Shown: positions 1 to 8,117, counted from the stretch's first letter. The stretch: 64,000 bases of DNA from Mycetocola_B reblochoni (GCF_003667525.1 NZ_RCUW01000003.1:299138-363137); one strand, 5' to 3'. Translations and numbers: made by a program. Notes: generated by a model from the sequence alone, not told the origin.

Positions 1-1
1 G

Positions 2-355
2 CACCTGTACACCGACCTCAACATCCCCGAGGGGACGAAGGGCCGGCTGATCCCCAGCCGGTCGGCGACGGCGGGGACCGGGTCGCGCAGCCAGGGCTCG
101 CGCGGGTCGGACGGTGCCTCACGCTCGCGGAACCACTCCGGTGGCCGCACGACCGGCTCCGAGACGGCGAGGAACGACGCCCCCACCGGCGCCCGGTCCT
201 CCTCAGCGGCCACGGACGGTGGCGAGGCGCCGCACGGCTCGTCCTCGTCCTCCTCCCGCCGTCGCCGCAGCCGCACCCGGCGCCGCGGGGGCCAGCAGGG
301 CGAGCAGACCCAGGTCGGCGGGACGAGCACGCAGGGCGAGCAGACCCAGGCCTAA
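2..355 (+). CDS. C-terminal tail of a probable DEAD/DEAH-box RNA helicase (partial)
   Basis: The window opens inside this gene; 117 codons and the TAA stop are present and no catalytic domain is visible. The tail is low complexity: Gly, Ser, Thr and Arg rich, with a basic SRRRRSRTRRR run near the end and two copies of a GEQTQ motif just before the stop. Such basic, disordered tails are common on actinobacterial DEAD-box helicases, where they bind RNA. The helicase call rests on the tail and on the neighbouring PHP and aminopeptidase P genes, which often follow a superfamily II helicase in Micrococcales. Another protein with a basic tail cannot be excluded. Confidence 0.5.
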   Translation, partial: HLYTDLNIPEGTKGRLIPSRSATAGTGSRSQGSRGSDGASRSRNHSGGRTTGSETARNDAPTGARSSSAATDGGEAPHGSSSSSSRRRRSRTRRRGGQQGEQTQVGGTSTQGEQTQA

Positions 356-383
356 CCCATCGGGGACTACGCCCCCAGTCACG

Positions 384-418
384 ACGCCCGCCGTCCGGTT
401 CCGCCGGTCGGCGGGCGT
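384..418 (+). terminator. Hairpin downstream of the helicase tail
   Basis: ACGCCCGCCG (384-393) pairs perfectly with CGGCGGGCGT (409-418). The loop itself holds a CCGG/CCGG pair. It lies 29 bases after the stop, with no strong T tract, as is common in this GC-rich window. Confidence 0.6.
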
Positions 419-562
419 TCGTCGTCGCTTCCGCCCACGAGCACTCGCGCGCGGCGCGCGGTTCCTGTCCTCTGGCCGGCCGGGGCGCCGGCCGCGCGGC
501 GGGCCGCGCCGAACAGTGCCGGTCCGTACCGGTCAACGCCGGCCAGCAGCGGTCAGCGCTGA

Positions 563-1441
563 TCAGCCAAGCGGGGGGAACACGGGCGAGGACCCCGTCC
601 CCTGCACGATGATCTCCGCGAGGGCCGCGGCCGAGGTGGTGTTCTCGCCCAGCCGGTTGGGCTTGCCCTCGCCGTGGTAGTCGCTCGACCCGGTCATGAT
701 CAGCCCGAACCGCTGGGCGAGCTCGATGAGCCGGAGCCTGCCGGAGGGGGTGTTCTCCCTGTGATCGACCTCGACGCCGGCCAGGCCCCTGTCGACGAGC
801 GCGCCCAGCCGCCGCTCGTCCGTCATCCTGCTACGTCCGTGAGTGGCGGGGTGGGCGATGACGGGTACGCCCCCCGCCGCCCGCACGAGCTCGATGCCCT
901 GCTCGATCGGGGGCGCGTAGTGGGGGATGTAATACCCCGCACGCGGGTGGAGGATGCTCGCGAAGGCGTCGCTGCGCGTGGGGACGAAGCCGCGGGCGAC
1001 GAGCGCGTCGGCGATGTGCGGCCGCCCCACCGTCGCGCCCGGCGTGGTCTGGGCGAGGACGTCCTCCCAGCTGAGCGCGTAGTCCTTCCCCAGCCGGTGC
1101 ACGATCGTCTCCGCCCGGTGCAGCCGGGCGTCCCGGATACGGGAGGTCTCGGCGACCAGGTCGGGGTCCGCCGGGTCGAACAGGTAGGCGAGCAGATGGA
1201 CGCTCGCGGGACCGTCGGCGGTGCTCAGCTCCATGCCGGGGATGAGCGTCAGCCCGGTGCGCTGCGCCGCGGCGGCCGCCTCCGCCCAGCCGGCGGTGGA
1301 GTCGTGGTCGGTGAGCGCCACGGTCGCCAGACCGGCCGCCGCCGCCGACTCGACGAGCCGATCGGGGCTCTCGGTACCGTCGGACACCACCGAGTGGGTG
1401 TGCAGATCGGCGGGAACGCCCGCCGGTGACCCTGTGCGCAT
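563..1441 (-). CDS. PHP-domain metallophosphoesterase (YciV/RNase AM type)
   Basis: A 292-residue protein of the polymerase-and-histidinol-phosphatase superfamily. Metal-binding motifs are clear: DLHTHSVVSDG near residue 12, LTDHDS near residue 43, IPGMELS near residue 66 and a late GSSDYHGEGK. Characterised relatives (E. coli YciV, C. violaceum AMP phosphatase) remove 3'-phosphates from nucleotide 3',5'-bisphosphates or degrade short RNA 5' to 3'; the exact substrate here is inferred. The ATG start at 1441 has no Shine-Dalgarno site but has TAAGAT six bases upstream, which suggests a leaderless message. It is divergent from pepP. Confidence 0.85.
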   Translation of the reverse strand: MRTGSPAGVPADLHTHSVVSDGTESPDRLVESAAAAGLATVALTDHDSTAGWAEAAAAAQRTGLTLIPGMELSTADGPASVHLLAYLFDPADPDLVAETSRIRDARLHRAETIVHRLGKDYALSWEDVLAQTTPGATVGRPHIADALVARGFVPTRSDAFASILHPRAGYYIPHYAPPIEQGIELVRAAGGVPVIAHPATHGRSRMTDERRLGALVDRGLAGVEVDHRENTPSGRLRLIELAQRFGLIMTGSSDYHGEGKPNRLGENTTSAAALAEIIVQGTGSSPVFPPLG

Positions 1442-1447
1442 CCCCTC

Positions 1448-1453
1448 ATCTTA
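1448..1453 (-). promoter_or_regulatory. Candidate -10 box for a leaderless PHP phosphoesterase mRNA
   Basis: TAAGAT lies exactly six bases before the ATG at 1441, placing the expected transcript 5' end at or next to the start codon. Confidence 0.5.
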
Positions 1454-1523
1454 GATCTGCGCCCGGCCGAGGCGGTGCGCGGCCTCGCCCTCCTCCCGCG
1501 ACATCGGCGCGGCCCGACGGTGA

Positions 1524-1529
1524 GACAAT
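1524..1529 (+). promoter_or_regulatory. Candidate -10 box for a leaderless pepP mRNA
   Basis: GACAAT is followed by GGAGGC and then the ATG at 1536. The GGAGG is only one base from the start, too close for a normal Shine-Dalgarno contact, so a leaderless reading is preferred. Confidence 0.45.
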
Positions 1530-1535
1530 GGAGGC

Positions 1536-2942
1536 ATGACCGAGGCGACACGAGACCAGACCAGCACGAGCGACGACACCGCTGCGGAGAACCGCAACCG
1601 CTCCACCACCCCCTCCTCCACCGCCTTCCAGGAGTTCATCGGCTCCGGCTGGGCCGACCGGGAGGCTGTGTCCGCCGAGGCGAACCCCGTCGCGGCGTTC
1701 TCCCTCGCCCGCCGTGACGCGGTGGCGGCGGCGTTCCCCGGCGTTCGCGTCGTCGTCGAGGCCGGGGCACTGAAGCCCCGCAACAACGACTGCGACTACC
1801 CGTTCCGGGCGCACTCGTCGTTCGCCCACCTCACCGGCTGGGGCTCTGCCAGCGAGCCGGACTCCGTGCTCGTGATCGACAGCCGCGACGGGGGACGCTC
1901 CGACGTTCTCTACTTCCGCGGCCCGGCGGGCAGGGACTCCACCGAGTTCTACGCCAACGCCACGGTCGGCGAATTCTGGATCGGTCCCCGGCCGAGCCTG
2001 GCGCAGGTCGCGACCGAGCTGGGCGTGCAGACGCGGGAGCTGGCCGAGTTCACCCCGGAGCGCGGCGACGTGACGCTCGACGACGCCGACGGAGCGCTCG
2101 CCCGCGTCACCTCCGAGCTGCGCCTGGTCAAGGACGCTTTCGAGATCGACGAGCTCCGTGCCGCCGTCGCGGCGACCGCGGCGGGGTTCGGCGACGTCGT
2201 CGCAACGGTCGACGACGCGATCGGCCGCGCGCGCGGCGAGCGCGTCATCGAGGGCGCCTTCGCGAGCCGCGCCCGGCTGGAGGGCAACCAGACCGGCTAC
2301 GACACGATCGCCGCCGCCGGCGACCACGCCTGCATCCTGCACTGGACCCGCAACGACGGACGGGTCGACGCCGGCGATCTCGTCCTTCTCGACGCGGGCG
2401 TCGAGGTCGACAGCCTCTACACCGCGGACATCACCCGCACGCTCCCCGTCTCGGGGCGGTTCAGCGACGTGCAGCGCCGCGTGTACGAGGCGGTCCTCGA
2501 GGCCGCGGACGCGGCGCTGGCGATCGTCCGGCCCGGCATCCGCTTCCACGAGGTGCACGAGGCCGCGATGCGCATTATCGCCGCACGCACGGCGGAGTGG
2601 GGGCTGCTGCCGGTGAGCGCGGAGGAGTCGCTCCTGCCGGAGCTGCAGTACCACCGCAGGTACATGGTGCACGGGACGAGCCACCACCTCGGGCTCGACG
2701 TCCACGACTGCGCCCAGGCCCGGCGGGAGATGTACTACGACGGCGTCGTCGAGGAGGGCATGGTCTTCACGATCGAGCCGGGGCTGTACTTCCAGCCGGA
2801 CGACCTCACGGTCCCCGAGGAGCTCCGCGGCATCGGCGTCCGCATCGAGGACGACATCCTCGTGACCGCGACCGGGGCGGAGAACCTCTCCGCAGCGATC
2901 CCCCGCACCGTCGCCGAGATCGAGGACTGGCTGTCCCGCTGA
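1536..2942 (+). CDS. pepP: Xaa-Pro aminopeptidase (aminopeptidase P, M24B)
   Basis: A 468-residue cytoplasmic metallopeptidase that removes N-terminal residues preceding proline. The N-terminal half is the creatinase/AMP_N domain; the C-terminal half is the pita-bread M24 domain. All five metal ligands can be placed: D286 and D298 in LLDAGVEVDSLYTADITR, H379 in HGTSHHLG, E414 in IEPGLYF and E438 in RIEDD. Length is typical. The first ~35 residues are Thr/Ser rich and probably disordered. It is transcribed away from the PHP gene and separated from the convergent stress-protein gene by a strong hairpin. Confidence 0.95.
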   Translation: MTEATRDQTSTSDDTAAENRNRSTTPSSTAFQEFIGSGWADREAVSAEANPVAAFSLARRDAVAAAFPGVRVVVEAGALKPRNNDCDYPFRAHSSFAHLTGWGSASEPDSVLVIDSRDGGRSDVLYFRGPAGRDSTEFYANATVGEFWIGPRPSLAQVATELGVQTRELAEFTPERGDVTLDDADGALARVTSELRLVKDAFEIDELRAAVAATAAGFGDVVATVDDAIGRARGERVIEGAFASRARLEGNQTGYDTIAAAGDHACILHWTRNDGRVDAGDLVLLDAGVEVDSLYTADITRTLPVSGRFSDVQRRVYEAVLEAADAALAIVRPGIRFHEVHEAAMRIIAARTAEWGLLPVSAEESLLPELQYHRRYMVHGTSHHLGLDVHDCAQARREMYYDGVVEEGMVFTIEPGLYFQPDDLTVPEELRGIGVRIEDDILVTATGAENLSAAIPRTVAEIEDWLSR

Positions 2943-2971
2943 GGACGACGCCCGTCCTGAGCACAGCGTTC

Positions 2972-3000
2972 GGCCCCGGCATCATCGAGATGCCGGGGCC
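2972..3000. terminator. Bidirectional terminator between pepP and the stress-protein gene
   Basis: A perfect 12-bp stem, GGCCCCGGCATC (2972-2983) with GATGCCGGGGCC (2989-3000), and a five-base loop, between two convergent genes. Confidence 0.8.
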
Positions 3001-3008
3001 GGGGACGT

Positions 3009-3524
3009 TCAGAGCGCGGGGCGCTCCAGCGTGTTGCCCGCGTCGGCGGCGAGAGCACGGCGCACCTGCTCGCCGACGCCACGTTCGGCGATGATCACGT
3101 AGCTGCTGGCGACGACCTGCATCGTCGAGGTGAAGTCGCGCCGACGACGGCTGATCGAGTAGTTGACCAGCGCGAAGAGGATGCCGAATGCGGCGCCGAT
3201 CGCGACGGCCGCGCCCAGGTAGACGAGGTTGGTCGCGGGGTTGATGATGATGAGCATCAGCCCGAGGAACAGTCCCAGCCATGCGCCGGACAGCGCACCT
3301 CCGGCCGCGGCCTTGCCGTAGCTCAGCGCCCCCGTCACCCGCTCGACGCTCTTCAACCCGTCGCCGACGATGCTCAGCCCTGCGACGGGGAGCTCGGCCT
3401 TGGCCAGCCGGTCGACCGCCTGGAGGGCGTCGGAGTAGGTGGCGAAGCTGGCAACGGTCTCGCCCTCGGGCAGACGCTGGGCATCCAGGCCGCGAAGGCG
3501 TCGGGTGTTCTGCGGTGTGCTCAC
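3009..3524 (-). CDS. General stress protein (YflT/17M-like domain) with two membrane helices
   Basis: 171 residues from a GTG at 3524. The N-terminal segment (about 25-60, TVASFATYSDALQAVDRL) matches the YflT general-stress domain found in Gram-positive stress proteins. It is followed by a Gly/Ala-rich stretch and two hydrophobic helices (around residues 75-130) and a basic cytoplasmic tail. Biochemical function is unknown. The longer upstream reading was rejected because the sequence before GTG runs through non-coding DNA. A GATGAT hexamer sits six bases before the GTG. The next gene starts divergently 115 bases away. Confidence 0.8.
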   Translation of the reverse strand: MSTPQNTRRLRGLDAQRLPEGETVASFATYSDALQAVDRLAKAELPVAGLSIVGDGLKSVERVTGALSYGKAAAGGALSGAWLGLFLGLMLIIINPATNLVYLGAAVAIGAAFGILFALVNYSISRRRRDFTSTMQVVASSYVIIAERGVGEQVRRALAADAGNTLERPAL

Positions 3525-3530
3525 TCCCCC

Positions 3531-3536
3531 ATCATC
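3531..3536 (-). promoter_or_regulatory. Candidate -10 box for the leaderless stress-protein mRNA
   Basis: GATGAT-GGGGGA-GTG; the same GGGGGA spacer also occurs before the DMT transporter start at 50976. Confidence 0.4.
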
Positions 3537-3627
3537 CCACTCCGCGCCGCGATCGCACCCCCGGTGTCGCGGCTGACCCGGGGCCACGGCCCCGCGGCCC
3601 CGCCAGGCGGGGAGCGGGTAAGCGCTG

Positions 3628-3633
3628 TAGCGT
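3628..3633 (+). promoter_or_regulatory. Candidate -10 box for the MgtE-N/CBS gene
   Basis: TAGCGT lies six bases before the GTG at 3640; no Shine-Dalgarno site is present. Confidence 0.45.
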
Positions 3634-3639
3634 GGACGG

Positions 3640-4911
3640 GTGAGCTCTCCCAAGGTCTTCCTCGCCCGTCTCGTCGGATGCAACGTCTTCGACCCGGCGG
3701 GCGACCGCGTCGGCAAGGTCAGGGACGTCCTGCTGATCAACCGCCGTTCGGCGCCGCCGAGCGTCCTCGGCCTCATCGTCGAGATCCCCGGCCGTCGTCA
3801 GGTGTTCGTCCCGATCGGCCGCATCATCTCCATCGCCGGTGGCCAGGTCATCACCACCGGCATGGTCAACCTGCGGCGGTTCCAGCAGCGAGGCGGCGAG
3901 GTCAGGGCGATCGCCGAGCTGCTCGGCCGCAAGGTCGACTTCGTCGACGGCAGCGGCGAGGGCGTCATCGAGGACATCGCGATCGAGCCGAGCACGCCGG
4001 GCGCGTGGGAGGTCTCGCAGTATTTCGTCCGCCGGCCCCGCACGGGCGGCGCGCGCTTCGGCCGCGGCAGCACCGGCTTCGCCGACTGGTCGGAGATCAG
4101 GGAGCGCTCCGGGCAGTCGGAGGCGCAGTCGGCCGAGCGGCTGGTCGCGACCTTCAGCGACCTGCGCGCGGCCGACCTCGCCCATGCGTTGCTTGATCTG
4201 CCCGAGCGGCGCATGCGCGAGGCGGCGGCGCAGCTGCCGGACGAGCGCCTCGCCGACGCGCTCGAGGAGATGGAGGAGGCCGACCAGCTGCGCGTCGTCG
4301 CCGGGCTGAGCGACGAGCGGACCGCCGAGGTGATGAACAGGATGCAGCCGGACGACGCCGCCGACCTGCTCGGGCAGCTCCCCGAGACCCGGACCGAGCG
4401 TCTGCTTGGCCTGATGGAGCCCGACGAGGCCGAGGACGTGCGCATCCTGCTCAGCTACGAGCCGGACACGGCCGGCGGTCTGATGACCACCGACCCGATC
4501 ATCCTCTCCGGCGACGCCACCGTCGCCGAGGGTCTCGCCGTCATCCGGCGTCAGGAGCTCGCCCCCGCACTGGGCGCGGCGGTCTGTGTCACGCTTCCGC
4601 CGTACGAGACGCCGACGGGCCGCTTCCTCGGCATCGTGCACTTCCAGCAGATGCTGCGCTACGCACCGCACGAGCGGCTGTCGAGCCTCGTCGTCACCGA
4701 CGTCGCCCCCGTGCTGCCGACGGCGCCCGCCGCGGAGGTGGCGCGGGTGCTGGCCAGCTACAACCTCGTCTCCGTCCCCGTTGTCGACACGGTGGGACGG
4801 CTGATCGGGCTGGTCACTGTGGACGACGTCCTCGACTTCCTGCTGCCGGAGGACTGGCGCAACGCCGAACCCGCGCCGGGGTCCCGTCCGCCGCGCAACC
4901 CCGCCCCGTGA
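3640..4911 (+). CDS. PRC-barrel / MgtE-N / CBS-domain protein lacking the MgtE channel
   Basis: 423 residues from GTG. Order of domains: a PRC-barrel-like region (about 1-75, KVRDVLLI), a second barrel-like repeat, an MgtE N-terminal alpha-solenoid (about 165-280, DLAHALLDLPERRMREA, then LMEPDEAEDVRILLSY) and a pair of CBS domains (about 280-400, GGLMTTDPIIL, then VPVVDTVGRLIGLVTVDDVLDFL). Full MgtE transporters continue into five membrane helices; this protein stops, so it is not itself a channel. It may be a soluble Mg2+ or nucleotide sensor acting on a transporter elsewhere (inference). Its stop overlaps the mrp start by four bases, so the two are coupled. Confidence 0.85.
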   Translation: MSSPKVFLARLVGCNVFDPAGDRVGKVRDVLLINRRSAPPSVLGLIVEIPGRRQVFVPIGRIISIAGGQVITTGMVNLRRFQQRGGEVRAIAELLGRKVDFVDGSGEGVIEDIAIEPSTPGAWEVSQYFVRRPRTGGARFGRGSTGFADWSEIRERSGQSEAQSAERLVATFSDLRAADLAHALLDLPERRMREAAAQLPDERLADALEEMEEADQLRVVAGLSDERTAEVMNRMQPDDAADLLGQLPETRTERLLGLMEPDEAEDVRILLSYEPDTAGGLMTTDPIILSGDATVAEGLAVIRRQELAPALGAAVCVTLPPYETPTGRFLGIVHFQQMLRYAPHERLSSLVVTDVAPVLPTAPAAEVARVLASYNLVSVPVVDTVGRLIGLVTVDDVLDFLLPEDWRNAEPAPGSRPPRNPAP

Positions 4912-6071
4912 CGGACACGCGGCAGCCCTCGGACGCCGAGCTCGTCGAGCGGGTCACGGCGGCGCTCGGCACGGTCATCGACCCGGAGCTGCGCCGCCCG
5001 CTCCCCGAACTGGGCATGGTGGGCGAGGTGACGGCACGGGACGGCGCGGTCACCGTCGAGATCCGGCTCACCATCGTGGGCTGTCCCGCGGCGACGACGA
5101 TCGAGCGCGCCGTCACCTCAGCCGTCGAGGGGGTCGTCGGTGAGGGCAACGCCGTCATCCAGGTGGGCGTGATGACCCCGGAGCAGAGGACCGCCCTGAC
5201 CGAGCGCCTGCGCGGGGCCACACGGCGGATGCCGTTCGGCCCCGGAAGCCTGACGCGCGTGATCGCGGTCACCAGCGGCAAGGGCGGCGTCGGGAAGTCC
5301 ACCGTGACGGCCAACCTCGCCGCGGCCCTCGCCTCTGACGGCCTCAACGTCGGCCTGGTGGACGCCGACGTGCACGGCTTCTCCATCCCCGGGCTGCTCG
5401 GCCTCGTCGACGCGTCGGGACGGGCGACCCCGCCGACCCGGGTCGGTGACATGATCGTGCCTCCACGCGCTCACGGCGTCGCCGTCATCTCGATCGGCAT
5501 GTTCCTCGAGGACCCGGCCGCCGCCGTGGCGTGGCGCGGCCCGATGCTGCACCGCACGATCGAGCAGTTCTTGGGCGACGTGCACTTCGGCGACCTCGAC
5601 GTCCTGCTCATCGACCTGCCGCCGGGCACGGGCGATGTCGCCATCTCGCTCGGTCAGCTGCTGCCCAACGCCGAGGTCGTCGTCGTGACCACGCCGCAGC
5701 ACGCCGCCTCCGACGTCGCGGTGCGCAGCGGGACCGTGGCCAGGCAGAGCGGCCAGACGGTCGTCGGCGTGGTCGAGACGATGTCCCCCGTGGTCCTCGC
5801 CGACGGCAGCACCCTCGAGCTGTTCGGTTCCGGCGGCGGTGCGCGGGTCGCCGAGAGGCTGAGCAGCGCATCGCCCGGCACCGAGCCGGTCGCGCTGCTC
5901 GGCAGCGTTCCGCTCAGCTCCGTACTTCGCGAGGGCGGCGACACCGGCTCCCCCGTCGTGCTGGGCGCCCCCGCCGATCCCGCTGCGCGCGCGCTCAGGG
6001 CGATCGCCGAGCGCCTCTCGAGGCGGGGACGCGGTCTGAGCGGGCGATCGCTCGGTCTGTCGCCGCGCTGA
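4908..6071 (+). CDS. mrp: Mrp/ApbC-family P-loop ATPase, iron-sulfur cluster carrier
   Basis: 387 residues. Residues 1-90 form the MIP18/DUF59 domain (VIDPELRRPLPELGMV). The ATPase core follows with the deviant Walker A motif TSGKGGVGKST at about residues 122-131, then DADVHGFSIPGLLG and LIDLPPGTGDVAISL. Family members bind and transfer [4Fe-4S] clusters in the cytoplasm. The GTG start at 4908 overlaps the previous stop (GTGA). The usual C-terminal CxxC cluster-binding pair is not present in this copy, which is normal for many actinobacterial members. It converges on tatB with a five-base gap. Confidence 0.92.
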   Translation: MTDTRQPSDAELVERVTAALGTVIDPELRRPLPELGMVGEVTARDGAVTVEIRLTIVGCPAATTIERAVTSAVEGVVGEGNAVIQVGVMTPEQRTALTERLRGATRRMPFGPGSLTRVIAVTSGKGGVGKSTVTANLAAALASDGLNVGLVDADVHGFSIPGLLGLVDASGRATPPTRVGDMIVPPRAHGVAVISIGMFLEDPAAAVAWRGPMLHRTIEQFLGDVHFGDLDVLLIDLPPGTGDVAISLGQLLPNAEVVVVTTPQHAASDVAVRSGTVARQSGQTVVGVVETMSPVVLADGSTLELFGSGGGARVAERLSSASPGTEPVALLGSVPLSSVLREGGDTGSPVVLGAPADPAARALRAIAERLSRRGRGLSGRSLGLSPR

Positions 6072-6076
6072 TCTGC

Positions 6077-6517
6077 TCAGCTGGCTTCGTCGTCGAACGG
6101 CACGGGCCCCGTCGCCTGGCCCGCGCGTCGCCGTCGCACCCGGGCGAGGTAGTCCTCGTCGAGCGCCCTGCCCGCGCTGCCGGCCACCGCGGCCGCCGCC
6201 CCCGCCGCACCGCTGGACCCGATGCCGTTCGCACCCGCCGCGGGCTCGCGCGCCGGGGTGGCACCGTCCTCCTCGAGCAGCGCATCCCTGATGATCCTGC
6301 GGGGATCGTACTGGCGCGGGTCCATCTGCTTCCAGTTGATGTCGGTGAACTCAGGACCCATCTCGTCCTTCATCCGGTCCTGCGCGCCGCGCGCCATCCG
6401 TCTGACCGACTTGACCAGCTCCGCGAGCTTGGCGGCGTAACCGGGGAGCTTCTCCGGGCCGATCAGGAACGCGGCGATCACGCCGATGATCAGCAGCTTG
6501 TCGAAGGTGAGGCCCAC
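6077..6517 (-). CDS. tatB: Twin-arginine translocase subunit TatB
   Basis: 146 residues from GTG at 6517. The N-terminus is the diagnostic TatA/B element: a short hydrophobic helix (LTFDKLLIIGVIAAFLIGPE), the FLIGPEKLP hinge and an amphipathic helix (LAELVKSVRRMARGAQDRMK), followed by a disordered acidic/Gly-rich tail. It acts with TatA and TatC to export folded proteins such as the EfeB peroxidase encoded here. The longer reading was rejected because only the GTG places the membrane helix at the N-terminus and TATCCT lies six bases before it. Confidence 0.9.
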   Translation of the reverse strand: MGLTFDKLLIIGVIAAFLIGPEKLPGYAAKLAELVKSVRRMARGAQDRMKDEMGPEFTDINWKQMDPRQYDPRRIIRDALLEEDGATPAREPAAGANGIGSSGAAGAAAAVAGSAGRALDEDYLARVRRRRAGQATGPVPFDDEAS

Positions 6518-6523
6518 CCCGCA

Positions 6524-6529
6524 AGGATA
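6524..6529 (-). promoter_or_regulatory. Candidate -10 box for a leaderless tatB mRNA
   Basis: TATCCT is followed by six bases and the GTG at 6517; it helps decide the start codon. Confidence 0.5.
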
Positions 6530-6597
6530 CAGGCCGTGCGCCGCACGGCGTCTGCGCGTCACCCCACTAATCTGGAGGGACACACGGAGGAGCTTGG

Positions 6598-7230
6598 GTG
6601 AGCGAACACGACGCCAATTGGCGCTACATCAACGACGTCGTCGACGAGTCGGAGGTGTACCGGAACGCGCGCCAGCACGCGCTCGAGCTCGGCATCGAGG
6701 CGGTGTCGCCGTCGCTCGGGGCGCAGATCTCCGTCCTCGCGGCCGCCGGGCAGGCCAGGAGCGTCGTCGAGATCGGCACGGGGACGGGCGTGTCGGGGCT
6801 GTACCTCACAGCGGTGTCCGAGCGTTCAGTGCTGACGAGCATCGACAACGAGCCCGAGCACCTCCAGCTGGCGAGGCAGACCTTCGTCTCGGCCGGCATC
6901 GCCGCGAGCAGGACCCGACTGATCAATGGCAGGGCCCTCGAGGTGCTGCCCCGCATGAACGACGACTCCTACGACCTCGTCCTCGTCGACGCCGACCCGG
7001 AGCACGTCATCGAGTACGTCGAGCACGGCCTGCGCCTGATCAGGCCGGGCGGCCTCGTCCTCGTCCCCCATGTGCTGCGCCACGGACGCGTCGCCGACCC
7101 CGCCCAGCGGGATGAGCTCACCGTGCAGTACCGGGTCCTGGTGGAGGAGATCGCTGCATCGGACGCGGTCATCGGCGCGCTCTCCCCCGCGGGCGACGGT
7201 CTGCTGCAGATCAGCACGCGCGCCGACTGA
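6598..7230 (+). CDS. Class I SAM-dependent O-methyltransferase (Methyltransf_3)
   Basis: 210 residues from GTG at 6598, preceded by a strong ACGGAGGAG ribosome site. The SAM-binding motif I is VVEIGTGTGVSG (residues 56-67), followed by an acidic loop (IDNEPEHL) and LVLVDADPEHV, as in the catechol/caffeoyl-CoA O-methyltransferase family. The methyl acceptor cannot be told from sequence. This gene sits between tatB and the DUF3117 gene in many Micrococcales, so it is probably core rather than specialised metabolism. An unusual eight-base tandem repeat begins 60 bases after its stop. Confidence 0.85.
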   Translation: MSEHDANWRYINDVVDESEVYRNARQHALELGIEAVSPSLGAQISVLAAAGQARSVVEIGTGTGVSGLYLTAVSERSVLTSIDNEPEHLQLARQTFVSAGIAASRTRLINGRALEVLPRMNDDSYDLVLVDADPEHVIEYVEHGLRLIRPGGLVLVPHVLRHGRVADPAQRDELTVQYRVLVEEIAASDAVIGALSPAGDGLLQISTRAD

Positions 7231-7289
7231 GTCGCGCGTCGCGCCGTGCCGTGTCGGCGCGGGAGCGGCCTCATCCCTGCCCGGGCCCA

Positions 7290-7333
7290 CCAACGCGCCA
7301 ACGCGCCAACGCGCCAACGCGCCAACGCGCCAA
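7290..7333 (+). repeat. 8-bp tandem repeat (CCAACGCG)n
   Basis: Five perfect copies of CCAACGCG at 7290-7329 plus a partial CCAA, in the intergenic region after the O-methyltransferase. The unit length is not a multiple of three and nothing here is coding. Confidence 0.9.
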
Positions 7334-7399
7334 GAATGATGCTGCGTGTTCCGCGGGCGGACGGCGCCCGAGGGCACTCGCGGCCCCGAGGACGACGAA

Positions 7400-7428
7400 G
7401 GCGGGCGGGGACCATGTCCCCGCCCGCC
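7400..7428. terminator. Strong hairpin terminator after the GlsB/YeaQ-like gene
   Basis: Perfect 13-bp stem GGCGGGCGGGGAC (7400-7412) and GTCCCCGCCCGCC (7416-7428) with a CAT loop, between convergent genes; on the minus strand it begins 15 bases after the stop. Confidence 0.85.
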
Positions 7429-7443
7429 TCCTGCTGCGTCATC

Positions 7444-7710
7444 TCACTTGGTGGACTTGCGCCCCGTGATCGCCCCATAGATCAGCAGGACGATGATCGC
7501 CCCGCCGATGGCGAGGGCCCAGGTGCTCAACGACCAGAACTCGTTCAGGTTTGCGTTGAACACGATTCCGCCGATCCAGCCTCCGAGCATCGCGCCGACG
7601 ACACCGAGAATCAGGGTGACGATGATGCCGCCGCCCTGCTTACCCGGCAGAATCGCCTTCGCGATCGCTCCGGCAATCAGCCCCAGGATCAGAAATGCAA
7701 AAAATCCCAT
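7444..7710 (-). CDS. GlsB/YeaQ/YmgE-family small stress membrane protein
   Basis: 88 residues from ATG at 7710, with GAGAGGAAC as ribosome site. Three hydrophobic helices are separated by Gly-rich turns: GLIAGAIAKAILPG, then GGIIVTLILGVVGAMLGG, then ALAIGGAIIVLLIYG. This is the transglycosylase-associated-protein fold, a family induced by envelope or acid stress in several bacteria; its mechanism is unknown. A 13-bp hairpin follows directly. Longer upstream readings are rejected because they run into unrelated intergenic sequence. Confidence 0.88.
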   Translation of the reverse strand: MGFFAFLILGLIAGAIAKAILPGKQGGGIIVTLILGVVGAMLGGWIGGIVFNANLNEFWSLSTWALAIGGAIIVLLIYGAITGRKSTK

Positions 7711-7886
7711 GTTCGTTCCTCTCGTGCAAGGTCCCCAACTCAGGACACGGTGACGAAGCGACACTGCGGTGTTTTCGCAGGCACCCCGCCTGGTTCTCCC
7801 AGTATGCCGTGCCCCCTCGACATCCGGGGTACCCGGGCGTCCCGGGCGTGGCACGCCGTCGAGGTGCGCTCCCCCGACAACGAGAG

Positions 7887-7924
7887 ACGGGCCGGACGGG
7901 AGAATGATCTCCCGTCCGGCCCGT
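7887..7924. terminator. 17-bp perfect hairpin terminator after the DUF3117 gene
   Basis: Arms 7887-7903 and 7908-7924 are exact reverse complements (ACGGGCCGGACGGGAGA on the left) with an ATGA loop. On the minus strand it starts 20 bases after the DUF3117 stop. Confidence 0.85.
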
Positions 7925-7943
7925 TCACCGGATCGCGGTCGGA

Positions 7944-8117
7944 CTAGCCCGCCGCGACCACCGCACCGAGTACCTCGTGCAATTCCTTCGCCTCGTCGTC
8001 ACTCACGGAGACGACCAGACGGCCCCCACCCTCGAGTGGGACCCGAACGATAATGAGCCGGCCCTCCTTCACGGCCTCCATCGGTCCGTCGACGGTCCTT
8101 GGCTTCATCGCTGCCAT
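7944..8117 (-). CDS. DUF3117 small conserved actinobacterial protein
   Basis: 57 residues, just below the size many gene finders keep. The N-terminus MAAMKPRTVDGPMEAVKEG and the central RLIIVRVPLEGGGRLVVSV are characteristic of DUF3117, a near-universal actinobacterial family of unknown function. The start at 8117 has AAAGGGGAG eight bases upstream; an alternative ATG at 8108 lacks good spacing. A strong hairpin follows. The short, charged, beta-rich form suggests a soluble protein. Confidence 0.9.
   Translation of the reverse strand: MAAMKPRTVDGPMEAVKEGRLIIVRVPLEGGGRLVVSVSDDEAKELHEVLGAVVAAG

Noticed and set aside
7290..7333. CRISPR array or IS end
   Set aside because: The unit is only eight bases with no spacers, and no transposase or terminal inverted repeats are nearby.
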